DNA of 64,000 bases. It comes from Nonomuraea indica. GTDB lineage: Bacteria; Actinomycetota; Actinomycetes; Streptosporangiales; Streptosporangiaceae. A model generated the notes under the pieces. That model was not told where the DNA came from, ran no database searches, and saw only the letters and a program-made list of their open reading frames with translations. Every line of letters starts with the position of its first letter. The first letter of the stretch is position 1. Where the stretch lies: contig NZ_KZ559468.1 in assembly GCF_002850745.1 (NCBI RefSeq), positions 698,320 to 762,319 on the forward strand, given 5' to 3'. Below, in pieces: positions 31,634 to 39,742 of the stretch. The translations under genes were made by a program, and so were the position numbers.

Positions 31634-32670
31634 TGGACGAGCTGCGCCGGATCGCGCGGGCCGTGCTGTACGAGGGCTACCTGCTGTGGCCGTACCGCCG
31701 GTCGGCGTTGAAGAACCAGCACCGCTGGACGATCGGGGGCGTGCACCCCGAGCCCTACGGCAGGGCGCACGAGGGCAACCCGTGGGTCATGCAGACCCAG
31801 TGCCTCGTCGAGGCGGGCCCGGCCGACACCGTGGACGTCCGCGTGCGCTTCCTGCACATCGTCGCCGGCGACGTCGCCCGCGGCGCCGCCCCCGACCGCC
31901 TCGACAGGGTGCCCGAGCTGACGGTGGGGGAGCGGCGCTTCCTGCCGCGCGAGGAGGCGGTGGAACAGGAGGTGGCGGCGTGCGGCCTCAGCCTCGGCGC
32001 GCTGCTCGGGGAGACGCACCGGATCCCGGTGGAGGTGCCCGCCGAGGAGGAGACCGAGTGGCTGACCGACGCGGCCGGGCGGCGGGCCGGCGCGGTGCTC
32101 CGCTCCCGCCAGGCGCTGCGCGGCCACGTCGACGCGCGCGCCGAGGAGGCGGAGCCGGGCGTCCTCCGGCTCACCGTGCGGGTGGTCAACACCACCCCCT
32201 GGCACGGCGACGTCCGCGCCGAGGCGATGCGGCGCACGTTCGTCGCCGCGCACAGCGTGCTGCACACGGCGGGCGGACGGTTCGTCTCCCTCATGGACCC
32301 GCCGCAGGAGCTGCGCGCCGCCGCGGCCGGCTGCCGCAACGTGGGCACCTGGCCGGTGCTGGCCGGCCCCGAGGGCGAACGGCACACGATGCTGTCGGCG
32401 CCGATCATCCTGTACGACCACCCGCGTGTCGCGCCGGAGAGCCCCGGCGACCTGTTCGACGCCACGGAGATCGACCAGCTGCTCACCCTGAGCGTGCTCG
32501 CGCTGAGCGACGAGGAGAAGCGGGAGATCCGCGACGGCGACCCGCGCGGGCGGGAGATCCTCGACCGCTGCGACGCGCTCACCGCCGTGCAGCTCATGCG
32601 CCTGCACGGCATCCTGCGCCCCGAGCCGGTCGAGGCGCGGCCGCCGGCCCGTACGGAGCCGGCGACATGA
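31633..32670 (+). CDS. Unnamed conserved hydrogenase-operon protein (345 aa)
   Basis: 345 aa, ATG overlapping the previous stop. Landmarks: Tyr-Glu-Gly-Tyr-Leu-Leu-Trp-Pro-Tyr-Arg-Arg-Ser-Ala-Leu-Lys-Asn-Gln, Gly-Gly-Val-His-Pro-Glu-Pro-Tyr, Trp-Val-Met-Gln-Thr-Gln-Cys-Leu-Val-Glu, and Asp-Pro-Pro-Gln-Glu-Leu. No signal peptide or membrane helix. I do not recognise a named family. It is conserved in operon position with the DUF6084 gene and overlaps the maturation-protease gene by 4 bp (ATGA), so a role in assembling this hydrogenase type is likely. Confidence 0.65.
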   Translation: MDELRRIARAVLYEGYLLWPYRRSALKNQHRWTIGGVHPEPYGRAHEGNPWVMQTQCLVEAGPADTVDVRVRFLHIVAGDVARGAAPDRLDRVPELTVGERRFLPREEAVEQEVAACGLSLGALLGETHRIPVEVPAEEETEWLTDAAGRRAGAVLRSRQALRGHVDARAEEAEPGVLRLTVRVVNTTPWHGDVRAEAMRRTFVAAHSVLHTAGGRFVSLMDPPQELRAAAAGCRNVGTWPVLAGPEGERHTMLSAPIILYDHPRVAPESPGDLFDATEIDQLLTLSVLALSDEEKREIRDGDPRGREILDRCDALTAVQLMRLHGILRPEPVEARPPARTEPAT

Positions 32671-33596
32671 AGGACGACATGAAGGAGACGGACCCTCCCG
32701 TGGAACGTTCCGGCCCGGAGACGTGGGCCTCCTGGACACCCGCGCGCCGACCCGGCCCCGACGGGGCGGAGTTCTGGACGCGGATGGAACGGCGCGGCCC
32801 GGACGAGGTGGTCGTCGCCGGCGTGCCGGTGCGCGCGGGCAGCCGGGTCCGGCTGCGGCCGTCCGCCGGCCGGTCCGACGTGCTGGACCTCCTCCTCGAC
32901 GGCCGGACCGCCGTCGTCGAGTCGGTCGAGCAGGACGACGAGGGCGCCTTCCACGTCGCGGTCGTCCTCGACGAGGACCCGGGCCGCGACCTCGGCGAGG
33001 CCCGCATGCCCGGACACCGGTTCTTCTACACCGCGCAGGAGATCGAACCCTTGGGCCCGGCCGCCGGCCCGCCCGGCGCCCGCGTCCTCGTGGCCGGGCT
33101 CGGCAACATCTTCCTCGGCGACGACGGTTTCGGCGTCGAGGTGGTCCGCCTGCTCGCCGGTACGGAGCTGCCCGGCGGCGTGGACGTGACCGACTTCGGC
33201 ATCCGCGGCATGGACCTCGTCTACGCCCTGCAGCGCGACTACGACCTGGCCATCCTCGTCGACGCCGCCCCACGCGGCGAGCCGCCCGGCACGCTCACCG
33301 TGCTGGAGGCCGACACGCCCGACAGCGCCGCGAGCCTCGGCGAGACCAGCGTGGAGACCCACGGCATGGACCCCGTCCGGGTCCTGCGGCTGGCCAGGGA
33401 ACTGGGCCGGGTCCCGGACCGGGTGATCGTCGTGTGCTGCGAGCCGGCCACGGTGCTGACCGGAGGCGCCGACGAGGACGTGCTGGTCGACCTGAGCGAA
33501 CCCGTCCGCGCCGCCACCGGCCAAGCCGTCCGCCTGGTGATGGACATGATTGCGGAAAGCGCCGGGCCCGGCTCCCGGCCGCAGAACCCGGAATGA
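32667..33596 (+). CDS. Hydrogenase maturation protease with N-terminal extra domain
   Basis: 309 aa. Residues about 138-305 are a HybD/HyaD-type endopeptidase: Val-Ala-Gly-Leu-Gly-Asn-Ile-Phe-Leu-Gly-Asp-Asp153-Gly-Phe-Gly-Val, Asp-Phe-Gly-Ile-Arg-Gly-Met-Asp, and Glu-Thr-His-Gly-Met-Asp. The acidic residues and His are the nickel-sensing ligands. It should cleave the 23-residue tail of the large subunit after nickel insertion. Residues 1-130 are an added domain with a beta-rich segment (Val-Arg-Ala-Gly-Ser-Arg-Val-Arg-Leu-Arg-Pro). Typical proteases are only about 160-200 aa, so this is a fusion. Confidence 0.88.
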   Translation: MKDDMKETDPPVERSGPETWASWTPARRPGPDGAEFWTRMERRGPDEVVVAGVPVRAGSRVRLRPSAGRSDVLDLLLDGRTAVVESVEQDDEGAFHVAVVLDEDPGRDLGEARMPGHRFFYTAQEIEPLGPAAGPPGARVLVAGLGNIFLGDDGFGVEVVRLLAGTELPGGVDVTDFGIRGMDLVYALQRDYDLAILVDAAPRGEPPGTLTVLEADTPDSAASLGETSVETHGMDPVRVLRLARELGRVPDRVIVVCCEPATVLTGGADEDVLVDLSEPVRAATGQAVRLVMDMIAESAGPGSRPQNPE

Positions 33597-33607
33597 GGTG
33601 ACATGAC

Positions 33608-33715
33608 ATGAGGAAGTCGCACGTGGCAGGGCTGATCGTGACCTGCGCGCTGGTCGCGGTCATCGTCCACGAATGGCCGGGGATCCGCCGGTACCTGACG
33701 ATGAAACGGATGTAG
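33608..33715 (+). CDS. 35-aa single-pass membrane microprotein
   Basis: ATG at 33608, preceded by GAATGAGGTGAC. The protein has Met-Arg-Lys, one hydrophobic helix (Val-Ala-Gly-Leu-Ile-Val-Thr-Cys-Ala-Leu-Val-Ala-Val-Ile-Val), then Glu-Trp-Pro-Gly-Ile-Arg-Arg-Tyr-Leu and a basic tail Lys-Arg-Met. It resembles small actinobacterial proteins annotated as DUF6893-type. It lies 11 bp after the protease gene and 6 bp before hypA, so it is translated with the operon. It could tether the soluble hydrogenase machinery to the membrane, which is inference. Confidence 0.65.
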   Translation: MRKSHVAGLIVTCALVAVIVHEWPGIRRYLTMKRM

Positions 33716-33721
33716 CACCGC

Positions 33722-34087
33722 ATGCATGAGATCGGAATGTGTGAGGGCCTGGTCGAGCTGATCGGGCAACGAGCCGCCGGCAGGCGGATCACGGGGGCGC
33801 GGGTGCGCGTCGGCACCCGCCACGCCGTCGTCGGGGAGGCGTTCGAGCAGGCCTTCGCGATCGCCGCCGCGGGCACCCCGGCGCAGGACGCCGCGGTCGA
33901 GCTGGTCGTCACACCCCTCACCGTCGCCTGCCACTCCTGCGGCGGCCGGAACGAGTCCCTCGACGTGCTCGCCGTCTGCGCGCGGTGCGGCAGCGCGGAC
34001 GTGGACGTCTCCGGCGGCGACGAGCTGGTGCTGGAGTCGATCGACTTCGGGCAGGAGCGGGCCGATGTGCCTGGGCATCCCCGGTGA
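33722..34087 (+). CDS. hypA: Hydrogenase nickel metallochaperone HypA
   Basis: 121 aa. It begins Met-His-Glu, the nickel-binding N-terminus. The zinc site is Cys-His-Ser-Cys-Gly-Gly and Cys-Ala-Arg-Cys-Gly. HypA delivers Ni to the large subunit, normally with the GTPase HypB, which is absent here. The 3' end overlaps hypC by 23 bp. Confidence 0.95.
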   Translation: MHEIGMCEGLVELIGQRAAGRRITGARVRVGTRHAVVGEAFEQAFAIAAAGTPAQDAAVELVVTPLTVACHSCGGRNESLDVLAVCARCGSADVDVSGGDELVLESIDFGQERADVPGHPR

Positions 34088-34337
34088 GCTGGTCGCCGCC
34101 GACGCCGACCACCCCGACCTGGCGGTCGTGGACGTCGGCGGCGTACGCCGCAGGATCAACGTGGCCCTGCTGACGGAGGAGGACCTCCAGGTCGGCGACT
34201 GGGTGCTGGTCCACGTGGGGTTCGCCCTGTCGAAGATCTCCGAGTCGGAGGCGCAGGCCGTCCTCGACTACCTGGAGGGGCTCGGCCCGGCCTACGACGA
34301 CGAGCTCGACGCGCTCAGGGGATCGGACATCACATGA
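34065..34337 (+). CDS. hypC: Hydrogenase maturation chaperone HypC
   Basis: 90 aa. It begins Met-Cys-Leu-Gly-Ile-Pro-Gly; Cys2 binds the Fe precursor. Ala-Val-Val-Asp-Val-Gly-Gly-Val-Arg-Arg, Val-Gly-Asp-Trp-Val-Leu-Val-His-Val-Gly-Phe-Ala and an acidic tail complete the family pattern. It shuttles the Fe(CN)2CO unit from HypD to the large subunit. Confidence 0.97.
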   Translation: MCLGIPGELVAADADHPDLAVVDVGGVRRRINVALLTEEDLQVGDWVLVHVGFALSKISESEAQAVLDYLEGLGPAYDDELDALRGSDIT

Positions 34338-34346
34338 GGGGGACCC

Positions 34347-35474
34347 GTGCGGTTCGTCGATGAGTACCGTGACGGCGGCAGGGCCAGAAGCCTGGCCGCC
34401 GGCATCGCCGCCCGGTGCGAGCCGGGCCGCCGCTACACGTTCATGGAGGTGTGCGGGGGGCACACGCACACCATCTACAAGCACGGGCTGGAGGACCACC
34501 TTCCCCCCGAGGTGACCCTCGTCCACGGCCCCGGATGCCCGGTCTGCGTGATCCCGATGGGCCGGGTGGACGACGCGATCCACATCGCCTCCCAGCCGGA
34601 CGTGATCATGACGTCGTTCGGCGACATGATGCGCGTGCCCGGCGGGCAGGGGTCGTTCCTCGACGCCAAGGCCGCGGGCGCCGACATCCGGATGGTGTAC
34701 TCACCGCTCGACGCGCTCAAGATCGCCAAGGCGAACCCGGGGCGGCGGGTGGTGTTCATGGCCATCGGGTTCGAGACCACCGCGCCCTCCACGGCGATGA
34801 CCGTGCTCCGGGCGGCCGCCGAGGGCGTCCGGAACTTCTCCGTCTTCTGCAACCACGTCCTCGTCATCCCGGCGATCAAGGCCATCCTCGACTCTCCCGA
34901 CCAGCGGCTGGACGGCTTCATCGGTCCCGGCCACGTATCGGCCGTGATCGGCTGCGAGCCGTACGCGTTCATCGCCCGCGACTACGGCAAGCCGCTCGTG
35001 GTGGCCGGGTTCGAGCCGCTGGACGTCCTGCAGTCGGTCCACATGCTGCTGGGCCAGCTCGCCGAGGGCCGCGCCGAGGTGGCCAACCAGTACGCGCGGG
35101 TGGTGCCGTGGGGCGGCAACCGGACGGCCATGACGGCCATCGGCACCGTCATGCGGATGCGGCCGCACTTCGAGTGGCGCGGCCTCGGCTTCATCTCCCA
35201 CTCGGCGCTCGGCCTGGCCGACGCGTACGCGGAGTTCGACGCCGAACGGATCTTCGACCTGCCGGGGGTGCGGGTCGCCGACCCGAAGGCCTGCCAGTGC
35301 GGCGAGGTGCTCAAGGGCGTGCTCAAACCGTGGGAGTGCAAGGTGTTCGGCACGGCCTGCACGCCGGAGACGCCGATCGGCACCTGCATGGTCTCCTCCG
35401 AGGGCGCCTGCGCCGCCTACTACAACTTCGGCCGTTTCAGCCGCGAACGGGTGAAGGAGGCGACCCGCTCATGA
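34347..35474 (+). CDS. hypD: Hydrogenase formation protein HypD
   Basis: 375 aa, GTG start. Typical motifs: Met-Glu-Val-Cys-Gly-Gly-His-Thr-His (Fe site), Gly-Pro-Gly-Cys-Pro-Val-Cys, Gly-Phe-Glu-Thr-Thr-Ala-Pro, Gly-Pro-Gly-His-Val, and C-terminal [4Fe-4S] Cys residues in Cys-Gln-Cys-Gly-Glu-Val and Cys-Thr-Pro-Glu...Gly-Thr-Cys-Met-Val-Ser-Ser-Glu-Gly-Ala-Cys. HypD assembles Fe(CN)2CO with HypC. ATGA overlap with hypE. Confidence 0.97.
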   Translation: MRFVDEYRDGGRARSLAAGIAARCEPGRRYTFMEVCGGHTHTIYKHGLEDHLPPEVTLVHGPGCPVCVIPMGRVDDAIHIASQPDVIMTSFGDMMRVPGGQGSFLDAKAAGADIRMVYSPLDALKIAKANPGRRVVFMAIGFETTAPSTAMTVLRAAAEGVRNFSVFCNHVLVIPAIKAILDSPDQRLDGFIGPGHVSAVIGCEPYAFIARDYGKPLVVAGFEPLDVLQSVHMLLGQLAEGRAEVANQYARVVPWGGNRTAMTAIGTVMRMRPHFEWRGLGFISHSALGLADAYAEFDAERIFDLPGVRVADPKACQCGEVLKGVLKPWECKVFGTACTPETPIGTCMVSSEGACAAYYNFGRFSRERVKEATRS

Positions 35475-36601
35475 CATCCGAACCCGCCGCGGACCAGGCG
35501 CAGCGGGGCGCTCCTGGCACCCCGCACCGCACCCGCGAGGAGCAGGTCCTCGACCGCATCGACCGGGCACGCCGCCGCAAGGCGGTCGTCAAGGAGGAGC
35601 GCATCACGCTCGCGCACGGCTCGGGCGGCAAGGCCACGCAGACGCTGATCCAGGCAGTCTTCCTCGAGGAGTTCGGCAACCCGCTGCTCGCGCCGCTGGA
35701 GGACGGGGCGACGCTGCCGCTCGGCGACGCCCGGGCGGCGTTCACCACCGACTCGTTCGTGGTGTCGCCGCTGTTCTTCCCCGGCGGGGACATCGGCGAC
35801 CTGGCCGTCAACGGGACCGTCAACGACCTGGCCATGTGCGGGGCGCGGCCCGCCTTCCTGGCCGCCGGGTTCATCCTGGAGGAAGGGTTCCCCGTAGCCG
35901 ATGTGCGGCGGATCGCGGCCTCGATGGCGGCCGCGGCAGCCGCGGCCGGTGTCTCGATCGTCACCGGCGACACCAAGGTGGTGCAGCGCGGCAAGGCCGA
36001 CGGCTGCTACATCACCACGACGGGGGTCGGCGTCGTGGAACGCCCCGTGGAGCTGTCCGCCTCCGGCGCGCGGCCCGGGGACGCGGTCATCGTGTCCGGC
36101 CCGATGGGCGACCACGGGGCCGCGATCATGGTGGCGCGCGGGGACTTCGACCTGGAGTCCCCGATCGTGTCCGACACCGCGCCGCTGCACGGAGTGGTCT
36201 CCGCCCTGCTGGACGCGCTGCCCGGCCACGTCAGGACGCTGCGCGACGCCACGCGGGGCGGGGTGGCCACCATACTCAACGAGGTGGCCACGGCCTCCCG
36301 GGCCGCCGTGGTGATCGAGGAGAAGGCCCTGCCGGTGCGGCCCGAGGTGACGGGCGTGTGCGAGCTGCTCGGCATCGACCCGCTGTACGTCGCCTGCGAG
36401 GGGCGGTTCGTCGCCGTCGTGGACGGCGCGCACGCCGGCCGCGCGCTGGAGGCGCTGCGCCGGCACCCGCTGGGCGCGGGCGCGTCCATCATCGGCACCA
36501 TCCGGGACGACCCGCCGGGGCTCGTGCTGCTGCGCACCGCGTTCGGCGGCACCCGCATCGTCGACCTGCTCGTCGGCGACCCTCTGCCGCGCATCTGCTG
36601 A
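35471..36601 (+). CDS. hypE: Hydrogenase expression/formation protein HypE
   Basis: 376 aa. After a 40-residue charged N-terminal extension comes the ATP-binding AIRS core (Ala-His-Gly-Ser-Gly-Gly-Lys; Asp-Asp/Thr-Asp-Ser-Phe-Val-Val; Gly-Asp-Thr-Lys-Val-Val; Asp-Ala-Thr-Arg-Gly-Gly). The C-terminus is Pro-Arg-Ile-Cys, the Cys that is carbamoylated by HypF and dehydrated to thiocyanate, the cyanide donor. The N-terminal extension is longer than in most HypE proteins. Last gene on the plus strand of the island. Confidence 0.97.
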   Translation: MTSEPAADQAQRGAPGTPHRTREEQVLDRIDRARRRKAVVKEERITLAHGSGGKATQTLIQAVFLEEFGNPLLAPLEDGATLPLGDARAAFTTDSFVVSPLFFPGGDIGDLAVNGTVNDLAMCGARPAFLAAGFILEEGFPVADVRRIAASMAAAAAAAGVSIVTGDTKVVQRGKADGCYITTTGVGVVERPVELSASGARPGDAVIVSGPMGDHGAAIMVARGDFDLESPIVSDTAPLHGVVSALLDALPGHVRTLRDATRGGVATILNEVATASRAAVVIEEKALPVRPEVTGVCELLGIDPLYVACEGRFVAVVDGAHAGRALEALRRHPLGAGASIIGTIRDDPPGLVLLRTAFGGTRIVDLLVGDPLPRIC

Positions 36602-36755
36602 CCCTCCCACCCGGCACCGCACGGCTCGTATGGTCCGCACGGCTCGCAGACCTGCTGACGGCGCGGAGGCGTGCGGGCGTCGCGCGGGCGGTGTGCGGGC
36701 GTCGCCGGGGCGGCGTGCCGGGCCGCAAGGGCGGCGCGGGCGGGGCCGTTCGCGA

Positions 36756-39017
36756 TCAGTCGCGGGCGGCGGCCACGACGGCCTGGCCGAGACTGATGCC
36801 GCCGTCGTTGCACGGGACGCGCCGGTGCGTCAGCACCCGGAACCCGTCACGGCGCAGCCGGTCGTCCACGCCGCCGAGCAGCACCGTGTTGGCGAACACG
36901 CCACCCGACAGGGCCACCGTGCCGAGGCCCGTGGCGCCGGCGACGAGGCCGACCGCCGCCGCGACCGCACCGGCCAGCCCGTGGTGGAACCGGGCCGCGA
37001 TCACCCCGGCCGGCACGCCCCGCCGCAGGTCCTCGGCCACGGCCCGCACCAGGTCGGTGCTCCGGATGACGACCGGCGACGGTCCCGTCACGGTCACCGG
37101 GTAGCCGTCGCGGACGTCCCTGTCCACCCGCAGCTCCAGGCCCATCGCGGCCTGCCCCTCGTACGTCACCGTGTCACGGACGCCGAGCAGCGCGGCCACC
37201 GCGTCGAACAGCCGCCCGGCGCTCGACGTGACGGGCGCGGCCAGGCCGCCGGCGGCGGCGAGCGCCGACACCGCGGGCCAGGCGGCGGCGTTCCGGCGGG
37301 CCACGTCGAGGCCCGCCGGGGGCACGGCCGCGGCGTGCAGCCAGGCGGCCGCCATCCGCCAGGGCTGACGGATCGCCGTGACGCCGCCCGGCATCCGCAC
37401 CTGCTCCAGATGCCCGGCCCGGTCGTAGCCGGCGAGGTCGGCCACCAGCAGCTCGCCGCCCCAGATCGTGCCGTCGTCGCCGTACCCGGTCCCGTCGAAC
37501 GCCACCCCGATGACCGGCCCCGGCTCGCCGTTGTCGGCCAGGCACGAGGCGATGTGGGCGTGGTGGTGCTGCACGCCGGCATGCTCCACGCCGTCGAGCG
37601 CGAGGGCGTACTTCGTCGACAGGTACTCCGGATGCAGGTCGTGCGCGACGACGGCGGGCTCGATGCCGAACAGCCGCCGCCAGCGGCCGATCTCCGTGCC
37701 GAACGCGCGCAGCGTCCGGTAGCTCTCCAGGTCGCCGAGGTGCTGCGAGACGACCGCGTGCCGCCCCCTGGCCAGGCAGAACGTGCTCTTCTGCGCCGCC
37801 CCGCAGGCGAGCACCGGGCGCCGGACGGGCCATGGGAGCGTGAACGGCTCGGGCGTGTACCCGCGTGCCCGCCGGACGGGCAGCGCCGCGCCGCGGAACA
37901 TCCGCACGACGGAGTCGTCGGCGGGCGCCCGGATCGGCCGGTCGTGGGACAGGAAGGCGTCGGCGATCCCGCCCAGCCGCCGCCGGGCGTCGGTGTCGTC
38001 GTAGGCGATCGGCTCGTCGGACACGTTGCCGCTGGTCAGCACGTACGGCCGGGCGAGGCGGCGGGCGAGCAGGTGGTGCAGCGGCGTGTACGGCAGCAGC
38101 ACGCCCAGCTCACCGCTGTCAGGTGCCACCGAAGGCGCCACCGGCGCCCCCCGGAGGCGGGGCAGCAGCACGATGGGTGCGCGCGGGCCGGTCAGCAGCC
38201 CGGCCGCGTCCTCGCCGGCCTCGCACAGCTCGCGGACGGCCGGCAGGTCCGGCGCCAGCACGGCGAACGCCTTGTCCGGCCGCCCCTTGCGGGCCCGCAA
38301 CGTCGCGACGGCCGCCTCGTCGGCCGCGTCGACGGCCAGATGGTAGCCGCCGAGCCCCTTCACCGCCACCACGGCCCCGGCCGCGAGCAGCGTCGCCGCC
38401 TCCGTGACGGGATCTCCGGGCACCGCCGTCCCGTCCGGAGCGGTCAGCGCGAGTGCCGGGCCGCAGTCCGGGCAGCAGGTCGGCTGGGCGTGGAAGCGCC
38501 GGTCGCGCGGGTCGCGGTACTCCCGCTCGCACGCGGCGCACATGGCGAACCCGGCCATCGTCGTCACGGCCCTGTCGTACGGGACGGCCGTGACGATCGT
38601 GAACCGGGGCCCGCAGTTCGTGCAGTTGACGAACGGGTACAGGTGGCGGCGGTCGGCCGGGTCGAACAGCTCCGCCAGGCAGTCCGCGCACGTTGCGACG
38701 TCGGCGGGGACGACGGCCCGCGTCGCCTGGCCGGCCACGCTGGGCACGATCTCGAACCCGCGGGCGCCGGTCGGCGGCACCGGTGTCACGCTGACCCGCT
38801 CGACGACGGCCAGGGCGGGCGCCCGGTGGCGGACCGCCTCGACCAGCGCGCCGACCGCCGTCGCCGGGCCCTCAGCCTCGATGAAGACCCCGCCGGCGTC
38901 GTTGCCGACCAGCCCGGTCAGGCCGTACCGGGTGGCCAGCGCGTGCACGAACGGCCGGAAGCCGACACCCTGGACGATCCCCTCGACCCGGATCCGCGAC
39001 CGGACCGGCCCGTTCAT
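36756..39017 (-). CDS. hypF: Carbamoyltransferase HypF
   Basis: 753 aa. Domain order: acylphosphatase (Val-Gln-Gly-Val-Gly-Phe-Arg-Pro-Phe-Val), two Cys-x2-Cys zinc-finger pairs (Cys-Ala-Asp-Cys ... Cys-Thr-Asn-Cys; Cys-Ala-Ala-Cys ... Cys-Pro-Asp-Cys), YrdC-like domain, and Kae1-like domain with Gln-His-His-His-Ala-His-Ile-Ala. It makes carbamoyl-adenylate and transfers the carbamoyl to HypE. The start overlaps the upstream SIS gene stop (ATGA). It is convergent with hypE; the 154-bp gap between them shows no clear terminator, only short repeats. Confidence 0.97.
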   Translation of the reverse strand: MNGPVRSRIRVEGIVQGVGFRPFVHALATRYGLTGLVGNDAGGVFIEAEGPATAVGALVEAVRHRAPALAVVERVSVTPVPPTGARGFEIVPSVAGQATRAVVPADVATCADCLAELFDPADRRHLYPFVNCTNCGPRFTIVTAVPYDRAVTTMAGFAMCAACEREYRDPRDRRFHAQPTCCPDCGPALALTAPDGTAVPGDPVTEAATLLAAGAVVAVKGLGGYHLAVDAADEAAVATLRARKGRPDKAFAVLAPDLPAVRELCEAGEDAAGLLTGPRAPIVLLPRLRGAPVAPSVAPDSGELGVLLPYTPLHHLLARRLARPYVLTSGNVSDEPIAYDDTDARRRLGGIADAFLSHDRPIRAPADDSVVRMFRGAALPVRRARGYTPEPFTLPWPVRRPVLACGAAQKSTFCLARGRHAVVSQHLGDLESYRTLRAFGTEIGRWRRLFGIEPAVVAHDLHPEYLSTKYALALDGVEHAGVQHHHAHIASCLADNGEPGPVIGVAFDGTGYGDDGTIWGGELLVADLAGYDRAGHLEQVRMPGGVTAIRQPWRMAAAWLHAAAVPPAGLDVARRNAAAWPAVSALAAAGGLAAPVTSSAGRLFDAVAALLGVRDTVTYEGQAAMGLELRVDRDVRDGYPVTVTGPSPVVIRSTDLVRAVAEDLRRGVPAGVIAARFHHGLAGAVAAAVGLVAGATGLGTVALSGGVFANTVLLGGVDDRLRRDGFRVLTHRRVPCNDGGISLGQAVVAAARD

Positions 39018-39742
39018 GCCCCGCCCGCTCCTACCCCGTCCGCTCCAACCCCGCCCGCTCCCAGCCCGCCGTCGCTCGCTTCTTCCCCGCCTGCTTGCAC
39101 CCCGCCCGCCTCGGCGCCGGCCAGCGCCTGATGCACCAGTTCCCACAGCACGTGGCAGAGCGTGGCCTGAGCCTCCTGGATGCGGTGCACCGACGACGAC
39201 GGGACGACGAACAGGTGGTCGGCGAGTCGCTCCGCGGCCATTCGCCCACCGCCCGAACCCGCGAAGCCCACGGTCACCAGGCCCGCGCGCCGGGCCGCTT
39301 CCAGCCCCCGCAGGACGTTGGCCGAGCCGCCGCTGGTCGACAGGGCCAGGGCGATGTCGCCGCGCCGCCCGAGGGCGGTCAGCTGCCGGGCGAAGACCAC
39401 GTCGAAGTGCACGTCGTTGGCCAGGGCCGTCAGCAGCGCGGAGTCGCCGGTCAGCGAGATCGCCGGCAGTCTCCGCCCGCCCCGGCCGGGCGTCAGGAAG
39501 AGCTGCGCCACGGACTGGGCGTCGGTGCTGCTGCCGCCGTTGCCGAACGCCAGCAGCGTGCCGCCGGCCCGGAACGCGGTCGCCATCGCCCGCGCGCAGG
39601 CGGCCAGCGACGGGCCCAGCCGTTCGAGCACCCGCAGGCGCAGCTCGACGCTCTCCGCGGCCTTGGCCGCGGTGGACATGACGAGTTCCTCGCGGGTCGT
39701 GTCGCCGCCCGCCGCCGCGAACGGGTAGAGGGCGCCGGTCAC
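39014..39742 (-). CDS. SIS-domain protein, GmhA-like, in hydrogenase operon
   Basis: 242 aa from a GTG overlapping the upstream stop; an ATG at 39679 with GAGGAA is an alternative. It has a GmhA (sedoheptulose-7-phosphate isomerase) SIS fold: Gly-Asn-Gly-Gly-Ser-Ser-Thr-Asp-Ala-Gln (67-76) and phosphate loop Ser-Thr-Ser-Gly-Gly-Ser (135-140), then Arg-Ile-Gln-Glu-Ala-Gln-Ala-Thr-Leu-Cys-His. The GmhA metal pair His-x3-Glu that follows Asp-Ala-Gln is here Ser77 and Gln80, so that site looks lost. The last 30 residues are Gly/Ala-rich repeats. Function unknown; the gene is locked in frame between the SIS-HypC fusion and hypF. Confidence 0.85.
   Translation of the reverse strand: MTGALYPFAAAGGDTTREELVMSTAAKAAESVELRLRVLERLGPSLAACARAMATAFRAGGTLLAFGNGGSSTDAQSVAQLFLTPGRGGRRLPAISLTGDSALLTALANDVHFDVVFARQLTALGRRGDIALALSTSGGSANVLRGLEAARRAGLVTVGFAGSGGGRMAAERLADHLFVVPSSSVHRIQEAQATLCHVLWELVHQALAGAEAGGVQAGGEEASDGGLGAGGVGADGVGAGGA

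Noticed and set aside
36602..36755. Terminator between the convergent hypE and hypF genes
   Set aside because: Only short direct repeats of GCGGGCGTCGC type are seen; no stable hairpin with a clear loop could be drawn.
36630..39131. An 833-codon plus-strand frame opposite hypF
   Set aside because: hypF is complete and well supported on the other strand.
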